Assembly: GCA_011390575.1 (NCBI GenBank)
Contig: JAABSE010000002.1
Coordinates: 1 to 64,000 of the forward strand
Direction: 5' to 3'
DNA: 64,000 nt
Source of the DNA: Sphingobacteriia bacterium
GTDB taxonomy: Bacteria; Bacteroidota; Bacteroidia; Bacteroidales; UBA7960
In this document: positions 57,244 through 64,000 of the stretch, piece by piece
Layout: every line of letters starts with the position of its first letter
Position numbering within the stretch: position 1 is the stretch's first letter
Made by a program: the position numbers and the translations under genes
The notes under the pieces: model-generated
Databases searched by the model: none
The model's input: only the letters and a program-made list of their open reading frames with translations
Told to the model about the DNA's origin: nothing

Positions 57244-59337
57244 ATGAGATTTAAAGATTTAAAAACAGGAACCAAGATTCTTTCCGGTTTTATGCTGGTG
57301 GTATTGATAGCAGTAATTATCGGGGTAATAGGCCTGATGGGACTAAGAAGCGTTAATAACGCAGCCCATGTGGTGTCAGATGTCAGAATGCCCAGCATTC
57401 AATACCTGGGTGAAATGGCCGAAAACCTTGAAAGAGTGCAGGCCGGGTACAAACAATTGCTCGATAACCAGCTCACACGTGCTGACAGAGAGGCTATCCT
57501 CGCAGATATTACCAGTTCAAGGGCTTCTTACATTCAGGCCAATGAATTGTTTGCACCCCTGGACCAAACAGAGGAAGAAGCAAGGATATACGAGCAATTG
57601 TTGAAAGATATTGAAACATGGCGAAACATCAACGTCCAGCAGGTTGACCGATTGCACAATGATTTACTGGCAACGGATCTGCTCAATCCCATGCAGGTGA
57701 ACCGCAATCTGGAGCAATTTATGAAAGATCACTACGCCTTGCAGGTGCAAACCGTTAATGCCATCCGAACAATGAGTGCCTTTACCGGTGGAGACGATGC
57801 CACAACCTGTAACTTTGGTCAATGGCTACCTGATTTTAAGACCAATAATGCCGAAATCAACCGCAATATGCGCGATATGATGAGCCATCACGATGATTTT
57901 CATGCTGCAGTACACCGCATCAAACAGCTTATTCAGCAGGGTAATCGTGATGCGGCTTACCGGCACTACGAAAATGTAATGCTACCTGCTGCAGAAAATG
58001 TTTTCAACTATTTTGCCATTATCAATCGTGAGGCGCAGGAAGCTGTGAATGCTTATGAGGAAATGAGCCATGTTATTGCAACAGTTTCCAATCCTGCGCA
58101 TGTAGCAACCATGGCAAACTTTAATCAATTGCAGCAAATCAATGTTGCCGAAGCTGAGAAGGCTGTTCAATCGGGTGATGCTGCCAACACAGCCAGCAAT
58201 GCAATGATGCTTGCAGGTATCCTTGTTGGAGTTGTTATTGCCCTAATCCTTGGTTTTGCCATTACCCGTATGATAACCACCGGCGTTAACAAAGGGGTGG
58301 CTATTGCCGGCACCATTGCAGATGGCGATCTTACCATCAATGTGGATAATGATCTTCTTTCACAGAAAGATGAAATAGGGCAGCTGGCCAATGCCATGCA
58401 GCGAATGGTAGAGAAACTGCGCGATGTGATTGGCAGTGTTGTGTCTGGTTCTGACAATATTGCTTCTGCCAGCCAGCAAATGTCGGGCACGGCGCAGGAA
58501 ATGAGCCAGGGCAGCACCGAACAGGCTTCTTCAGCCGAAGAGGTCAGTTCTTCTATGGAGGAAATGGCCGCCAATATCCAGCAAAATACCGACAATTCGC
58601 GTGAAACGGAAAAGATAGCCCGCCAGGCAGAAGTTGGTATTGTTGAAAGCAGTAAGGCTTCTGAGCAGGCCGTCGGTGCCATGAGAGATATTGCTGAAAA
58701 AATAACCATCATTGGTGAAATTTCAAGACAAACCAACATTCTTGCTCTTAATGCTGCGGTAGAAGCCGCCAGGGCAGGAGAACACGGACGTGGATTCGCA
58801 GTAGTAGCAGCGGAAGTAAGAAAGCTTGCAGAACGTTCACAGGTTGCTGCTGCAGAAATTGATAAATTATCCAAATTTGGGGTAAGCATATCAGAAGAAG
58901 CAGGACAGAAACTGGCAGCTATCGTGCCTGAGATACAAAAGACTGCCAGCCTGGTGCAGGAAATCGCTGCAGCCAGCGTTGAGCAAAACTCAGGAGCTGA
59001 TCAGGTGAATTCTGCCATTCAGCAACTCAACCAGGTTACACAACAAAATGCTGCCGCCAGTGAAGAAATGGCAACCAGTAGTGAAGAACTTGCCAGCCAG
59101 GCCGATCAGTTGTTGGAAATGGTTTCTTATTTCAAACTTGACAAGCAGGCTACTGCTAAGAAAAAGCAGGCAAATGCTCAAAAATCGTTTGTAAAACCCG
59201 CCCAAAATTTTACTCCCAACAACCCCCAGACTCCCAAAATTTCCGGAAACGGAAATGGAAATGGGAGCAAAGGCACGAAGGAAGGCATTAAGCTTGATAT
59301 GGGCACTGTAAAAGATGATGAATACGAAAAATTCTGA
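57244..59337 (+). CDS. Methyl-accepting chemotaxis protein with CZB-like domain between the two TM segments
   Basis: TM1 [21 protein letters not shown]2 [26 protein letters not shown] hairpin tip [48 protein letters not shown]...[10 protein letters not shown]. Start at 57244 behind AGGAGG. Confidence 0.93.
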   Translation: MRFKDLKTGTKILSGFMLVVLIAVIIGVIGLMGLRSVNNAAHVVSDVRMPSIQYLGEMAENLERVQAGYKQLLDNQLTRADREAILADITSSRASYIQANELFAPLDQTEEEARIYEQLLKDIETWRNINVQQVDRLHNDLLATDLLNPMQVNRNLEQFMKDHYALQVQTVNAIRTMSAFTGGDDATTCNFGQWLPDFKTNNAEINRNMRDMMSHHDDFHAAVHRIKQLIQQGNRDAAYRHYENVMLPAAENVFNYFAIINREAQEAVNAYEEMSHVIATVSNPAHVATMANFNQLQQINVAEAEKAVQSGDAANTASNAMMLAGILVGVVIALILGFAITRMITTGVNKGVAIAGTIADGDLTINVDNDLLSQKDEIGQLANAMQRMVEKLRDVIGSVVSGSDNIASASQQMSGTAQEMSQGSTEQASSAEEVSSSMEEMAANIQQNTDNSRETEKIARQAEVGIVESSKASEQAVGAMRDIAEKITIIGEISRQTNILALNAAVEAARAGEHGRGFAVVAAEVRKLAERSQVAAAEIDKLSKFGVSISEEAGQKLAAIVPEIQKTASLVQEIAAASVEQNSGADQVNSAIQQLNQVTQQNAAASEEMATSSEELASQADQLLEMVSYFKLDKQATAKKKQANAQKSFVKPAQNFTPNNPQTPKISGNGNGNGSKGTKEGIKLDMGTVKDDEYEKF

Positions 59338-59351
59338 TTTTTATGATCCTA

Positions 59352-59387
59352 TTCCCGGGAGAGCTTTACCCTAGGCTTTCCCGGGAT
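59352..59387. terminator. Hairpin after the MCP gene (structure without a strong T-tract)
   Basis: TCCCGGGAGAGC...GCTTTCCCGGGA near-perfect stem. Confidence 0.45.
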
Positions 59388-59516
59388 TGATTTCCTGAAA
59401 AGGTTGATAAATATCTGGATTAGGCCTACATTTACCGTTGCAGAATTTTTGAAAAACAAAACAAAACATTATAATACAAACCAAACAACTGAATACGTTC
59501 TCCAAAACTAAAATGT

Positions 59517-59897
59517 ATGAATTACCAAACCGAACAGTTTCTGAAAAAGTATGATGCTGTAAAATTGCTCGACGAAGAAACATTAAATATGCTGAATGAA
59601 TATGCCAGTGGCAGTCCTGAAATTGTGCAGGATATTCTTGATTCTTTTGAACCTGAGGCTGTAAAACTTATGGATGAGATCAGAATTGCCCGGGAAAATG
59701 AAGATGCCCAACTGCTAAAAACGGCGGCTCATTCATTGGCGGGGATCTCCGGCTCCATTGGCGCAACCAGATTAAGGCAGGTAGCTTCTGATACGGAAAA
59801 TGCCATCAAAGCAGAGAATATAAAAGAAGCTTTGGACTTATCTGAGATCCTTATCAAAACCTATGACGAGCTTATAGCTCTGCTCAAAAAGATGTAG
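59517..59897 (+). CDS. Hpt-domain phosphotransfer protein
   Basis: LLKTAAHSLAGISGSIGATRLRQVA: Hpt motif with active His. Confidence 0.88.
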   Translation: MNYQTEQFLKKYDAVKLLDEETLNMLNEYASGSPEIVQDILDSFEPEAVKLMDEIRIARENEDAQLLKTAAHSLAGISGSIGATRLRQVASDTENAIKAENIKEALDLSEILIKTYDELIALLKKM

Positions 59898-59938
59898 CCC
59901 TCCTGATTCCGGAGGGTATAATTAGAAAAGGGGAAAAT

Positions 59939-62707
59939 ATGTTGAAAAAAAATGTACTAATAGTAGAAGATGATGCCATTATTGCCAATTTCATTCAGTT
60001 GAAACTGGAAGAAATGGGCTATCATGTGCCCTCCAAAGCACGAAATGCAAAACAGGCCATCGAAATGGCTGAACAGTTTCAGCCTGATCTTATTTTGATG
60101 GATGTGATGCTGGAAGGAGAGATGGATGGGATACAGGCAGTGGAGGAAATTACCAAAACCCTTGATATACCCGTTATTTATCTCACTGCAAGTTCTGATG
60201 AAAATACCATCGGAAGGTTGATGAAAACAGAACCCCATGGTTTTCTCATCAAGCCTTTTGATGACAGAATTCTCTCGTCTGCAGTGCATATCGCTGTATA
60301 CAGACATAAGACCAAAAAAGAATTGTTTGATACCAAAGAAATGCTTCGAACCACCATCGAATCTATTGATGATATGGTTTTTAGTATTGATAACAAAGGG
60401 ATGTTTACCCATTATCACTCAGGAAACAAACACCAGCTAAACCGTTTTCAATCCGAAAATGTAGTAGGAAAAAGCATTGTGGAAGTATTTCCGGCTGAAG
60501 TAGCTGAAAAAATCCAGGAATCATTTCAATGGGTGAAAGATTTCAAAGAACCACATTCTGTTGAATTCAAAATTGAAGAGAAAGACAACATATGGTGGTT
60601 CAGGACAAAACTAACTTTGCGTAAGGATCTGAATGGAAACGTGCCGGGCATTACCATGGTGATGTCTGATATTACCCAAAACAAAAATATGCACCAGGAG
60701 TTGCGGGTAAGCCAGGATAAACTCAATGAGGCACAAAATATTGCCGGACTGGGTTCATGCGATATTTTCTACCGCGAGAATAAGGTTGTGTGCAACGACA
60801 TGTATTTCAAACTCCTGGATATTGATGATAAAATCAGAATGAATAATTTCACGGAAGAAAATCTACTTGAAATTATCCATCCGGAAGACAGATCACGCTA
60901 CAAGATGCTTAAGAAGCGCGTCATGGAAGAAGAAATGAATGAATTTTCCATCAATTTCAGGGTTCTGGACAGAAAGGCCAATGTCAGGTATGTTCATATG
61001 GCTGGTCAAATCAGGTATGACAAAAACGGGGAGCCGGAAAGAATGACCAATACCCTGCAGGATGTTACCTGGCAGAAAAATAGTGAAAAGCTGAGACAGG
61101 ATGTGGAGCTGGCCAGGAAAACTGCCGAGATGAAACAAAGGTTTTTTGCCAGGCTCAGTCACGAAATCCGCAACCCGGTCAATGGTATAACAGGTCTTTT
61201 GCAACTTTTGGAAAGAACCCGGCTCGACGAGGAACAAAAAAGTTACACCCAGGCGCTTCAGGTAGCATCTGATACCCTTTTGAATTTACTCAACGATGTA
61301 CTGGATTATTCTAAAATAGAATCAGGCATGATGAAAATTAAACCATGCGATTTTAGTGTTAGAAAATCTCTGAAAAACCTTCAAACCTATTTTACTCCTA
61401 TTGCATTGGAGAAAAATCTCGAATTCAGATATAAAGTCCCGGATGATATACCTCAAAATATTGTAGCTGATGAAAGCAAAATATTGCAGGTGTTGAATAA
61501 CCTTATTTCCAATGCCCTCAAATTTACCCGGAGAGGATTTGTAGAAGTGCGTCTGTCAACTCAAAGCAGAGTAAATGAGGAGTTGAATTTGCTGGTAGAG
61601 GTTGAGGACTCCGGATCAGGAATAAAATCAGAAGACCAGAAAGAATTGTTTAAGGATTTCTCGCAACTGGAGAACGAGACTTCAATTAAAGTTAAAGGCA
61701 GTGGACTTGGACTATCCATCTGCAGGCAGTTGGTTACATTGATGGGTGGAGAAATTGGAGTGCGAAGTGATGAAAGTAAAAAAGGAACTACCTTCTGGTT
61801 TACCCTTCCGGTTTTGATAGCAGCAGATCAGACTCATAATGATGAAAAAACAACAGAGGGAAAGGAAACCGAAAGGAAGAACCTTAATTGCTCTGTATTG
61901 CTGGTAGAGGATATGATTGTCAACCAGAAAGTCATAAAACTCATCCTGGAAGCTATGGGCTGCAATGTGGCTGTTGCTTCCAACGGGCAGCAGGCAGTAG
62001 AAATGTTCAGAGAAACGGCTATAAATGCTTTCAATATATTTGGACGTATACATTATGATATCATCCTCATGGATCAGATGATGCCGGTTCTGGATGGATT
62101 AACTGCCCTTCAAATCTTAAAGAAAGAACATGAAAAGCTACCTCCGGTTATTGTGTTGACTGCCGATGAGTCTTTTGCTCAAAACAATAAGTACCTGGAA
62201 TCCGGTTTTGATGATTGCATCATAAAACCCGTAAAAACAGATGATCTGTATCAAAAGATAAAAAATCTTACAGGCCAGATACAGACCCTCACAAATGAAG
62301 AGAAACTGGAAGTATTTTCTCTCGAAAGTGTTGAAGAAAAACCTGTAATCAATAATACAACTCTGGATTTGATCATTAAAAATGCCAGACAAAATAACTT
62401 TGATATAGGGTTGCTCTTCGAGTCCTTTTTTGAAGATATGGAAGGGATCTATCAACAATCACTTACAGCCATTGAAATGAACGATCACAATGCACTACGT
62501 TTGATTGTAATGACCGTAAAAGGACTCTCAGGAAATATGGGTGCCTCTCAGTTGCACCTGGTGGCCAAACTCATGGATCGGTATATCAGAAATGATCAGT
62601 TTGAGGAAGCAACCGCTCTGTTGCCTCTTTTGACAGAAAAATATTCTGTTTTTAAAAGTACCCTCGAAACACAATACCTGAAAGCTCCGGCAGAAACAGA
62701 AAGGTAA
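59939..62707 (+). CDS. Hybrid histidine kinase REC-PAS-PAS-HisKA-HATPase-REC with degenerate Hpt
   Basis: NVLIVEDDAIIANFIQLKLEEMGY..LILMDVMLEGEMDG; FFARLSHEIRNPVNGITGL; GSGLGLSICRQLVTLMGG; REC IILMDQMMPVLDG. Confidence 0.92.
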   Translation: MLKKNVLIVEDDAIIANFIQLKLEEMGYHVPSKARNAKQAIEMAEQFQPDLILMDVMLEGEMDGIQAVEEITKTLDIPVIYLTASSDENTIGRLMKTEPHGFLIKPFDDRILSSAVHIAVYRHKTKKELFDTKEMLRTTIESIDDMVFSIDNKGMFTHYHSGNKHQLNRFQSENVVGKSIVEVFPAEVAEKIQESFQWVKDFKEPHSVEFKIEEKDNIWWFRTKLTLRKDLNGNVPGITMVMSDITQNKNMHQELRVSQDKLNEAQNIAGLGSCDIFYRENKVVCNDMYFKLLDIDDKIRMNNFTEENLLEIIHPEDRSRYKMLKKRVMEEEMNEFSINFRVLDRKANVRYVHMAGQIRYDKNGEPERMTNTLQDVTWQKNSEKLRQDVELARKTAEMKQRFFARLSHEIRNPVNGITGLLQLLERTRLDEEQKSYTQALQVASDTLLNLLNDVLDYSKIESGMMKIKPCDFSVRKSLKNLQTYFTPIALEKNLEFRYKVPDDIPQNIVADESKILQVLNNLISNALKFTRRGFVEVRLSTQSRVNEELNLLVEVEDSGSGIKSEDQKELFKDFSQLENETSIKVKGSGLGLSICRQLVTLMGGEIGVRSDESKKGTTFWFTLPVLIAADQTHNDEKTTEGKETERKNLNCSVLLVEDMIVNQKVIKLILEAMGCNVAVASNGQQAVEMFRETAINAFNIFGRIHYDIILMDQMMPVLDGLTALQILKKEHEKLPPVIVLTADESFAQNNKYLESGFDDCIIKPVKTDDLYQKIKNLTGQIQTLTNEEKLEVFSLESVEEKPVINNTTLDLIIKNARQNNFDIGLLFESFFEDMEGIYQQSLTAIEMNDHNALRLIVMTVKGLSGNMGASQLHLVAKLMDRYIRNDQFEEATALLPLLTEKYSVFKSTLETQYLKAPAETER

Positions 62708-62744
62708 AAAAAGTAACTAATCTTCAAAATATCTCATATAATAT

Positions 62745-63635
62745 ATGTCTGAAGTTTTTTCAACTCAACCTGAGAAGGAGACATTGAATTCAATGTCTGC
62801 AGTATATAAGCTGCAAATGTCCGACGAAATCTTTGATAAACTAAGTCAGTTTATATATTCTGAGTATGGCATAAAAATGCCGAAAGCAAAAAAGGTGATG
62901 CTTCAGAGTCGCCTGCAAAGGCGTCTTCGCGATATGAAAATGAACTCTTATGAGCAATACTGCGATTTTGTTTTCAGCAAAGAAGGGGAGGCCATGGAGC
63001 TGGTACACATGATTGATGTGGTTACTACCAACAAGACAGACTTTTTCAGGGAGCCCACCCATTTTGACTTTATAAGACATACTGTTTTGCCGGAGTTTAT
63101 TGCCCGTAACAGGCAAAAAACCACCATGAAATTCTGGAGTGCAGGCTGCTCAAGTGGTGAAGAGGTTTACACCCTGGCCATGGTGGTGTCCGAATTTATG
63201 GATAATAACCGGAATATGGATTATTCCATCCTCGGAACAGATATTTCTTCTCGCATTCTTCAGAAGGCTTACGATGCTGTTTATACTGAAGAAAGGGTTA
63301 TTAACATTCCGTTGGAACTTAAGAGAAAATATTTTCTTCGCTCCAAAGACAGGGTAAAGCCAACGGTGAGGCTCATACCCGAGATTCGCAAAAAGGCTAT
63401 CTATCAGCGCTTAAACTTTATGGATGACAGCTACCCGGTGCAGGAAAAATTCGATGTGATTTTTTGCCGCAATGTACTGATTTACTTCGACCGCGAAACC
63501 CAGCAGAAAGTAATCAACCGGTTGTGCAATCATTTAAAAACCGGTGGATATTTTTTCCTGGGTCACAGTGAATCCATAACAGGAATGAATGTACCGCTGG
63601 TGCAGCTCAAACCTACCGTATTCATGAAAGTTTAA
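62745..63635 (+). CDS. cheR: Chemotaxis methyltransferase CheR
   Basis: FWSAGCSSGEEVYTLAMV; ILGTDISSRILQKA; FDVIFCRNVLIYFDRETQQKV; YFFLGHSESI. Confidence 0.95.
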   Translation: MSEVFSTQPEKETLNSMSAVYKLQMSDEIFDKLSQFIYSEYGIKMPKAKKVMLQSRLQRRLRDMKMNSYEQYCDFVFSKEGEAMELVHMIDVVTTNKTDFFREPTHFDFIRHTVLPEFIARNRQKTTMKFWSAGCSSGEEVYTLAMVVSEFMDNNRNMDYSILGTDISSRILQKAYDAVYTEERVINIPLELKRKYFLRSKDRVKPTVRLIPEIRKKAIYQRLNFMDDSYPVQEKFDVIFCRNVLIYFDRETQQKVINRLCNHLKTGGYFFLGHSESITGMNVPLVQLKPTVFMKV

Positions 63636-63679
63636 GTAGTGCAATTAAGTTGAAGTTATAATACCAATAAACCAAAAAT

Positions 63680-64000
63680 ATGATAACCGACGATCAATTA
63701 TTGAACGAACTGGAAAAGAGGTTCAGGGAAAACAAAGATTCAGTACTTCAGCTAAAGAAGATGACCAGCGAACTGAAAGAGGTCAACAAAAAGCTTGAGG
63801 AATCTGAAGCCCTCAAGACCCATTTCATTTCCAATATTACCAATGAAATTATCAACCCTTTTGCAGCTATACTGGGCTTAAGCCGAAATATCCTGGATGT
63901 AAAAAAGGAGAACTGGGACAAAGTGATTTCGATGGTGCATCTCATTCATTCAGAGGCATTTAATCTTGATTTCCAATTAAAAAATGTTTTTGCAGCTGCC
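63680..64000 (+). CDS. Histidine-kinase-like protein with H-box His replaced by Asn; truncated by window edge
   Basis: MITDDQLLNELEKRFRENKDSVLQLKKMTSELKEVNKKLEESEALKTHFISNITNEIINPFAAILGLSRNIL...; aligned with 'F(L)AN(V)SHE(I)R.P...ILG'. Confidence 0.65.
   Translation, partial: MITDDQLLNELEKRFRENKDSVLQLKKMTSELKEVNKKLEESEALKTHFISNITNEIINPFAAILGLSRNILDVKKENWDKVISMVHLIHSEAFNLDFQLKNVFAAA

Noticed and set aside
58167-58889. 240-aa - strand ORF
   Set aside because: Antisense of the MCP signalling domain; Ala/Ser-rich shadow.
59898-59916. CCCTCC...GGAGGG hairpin between hpt-domain gene and hybrid kinase
   Set aside because: Short, no T-tract; most likely translation-region structure.
1-64000. CRISPR arrays, tRNA, rRNA, prophage or IS transposase genes
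   Set aside because: No regularly spaced repeats, tRNA/rRNA sequences, or transposase/integrase-like ORFs recognised in the window.

Overview
This window is a chromosomal segment that reads as Bacteroidota, probably a Marinilabiliales-like lineage. That placement is inference from four things: a T9SS C-terminal sorting domain, TAnnTTTG-type promoter motifs, a FeoA-FeoB fusion, and the hpt-adk-obg gene set. Positions 1 to about 49 kb are mostly housekeeping and metabolic genes: hemC (partial), hemA, a VapBC-like PIN pair, a tricorn-like S41 protease, a phosphoesterase, hpt/adk/obg, PAP2, a PPOX-type flavoprotein, an orphan ParA, three hybrid histidine kinases, a T9SS-exported glycosidase-like protein, recQ, an ankyrin/beta-barrel-like protein, feoAB, dxs, a ZIP transporter, a methionine gamma-lyase-like enzyme, a DUF349 protein, a LolE-like permease, a baeRF-type protein, clpB and a dicarboxylate symporter. 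From about 50.1 kb to the right edge there is one co-directional chemosensory locus: a coiled-coil protein with a CheZ-like DxxxQ motif, STAS, two CheYs, CheA, an outer-membrane beta-barrel-like protein, CheW, an MCP with a CZB-like domain and a CheR-pentapeptide-like tail, Hpt, a hybrid kinase, CheR, and a truncated kinase-like ORF whose H-box His is Asn. This locus is the best candidate for an unusual system. Non-coding points of interest are a 140-bp MITE-like element that supplies the stop codon of the LolE-like gene, a perfect 48-bp palindrome, a long stem-loop directly upstream of parA, REP-like GGCGCGTAGCGCTGA repeats, and several operator-like dyads. I saw no rRNA, tRNA or CRISPR array. 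All assignments are by eye; no database search was run.
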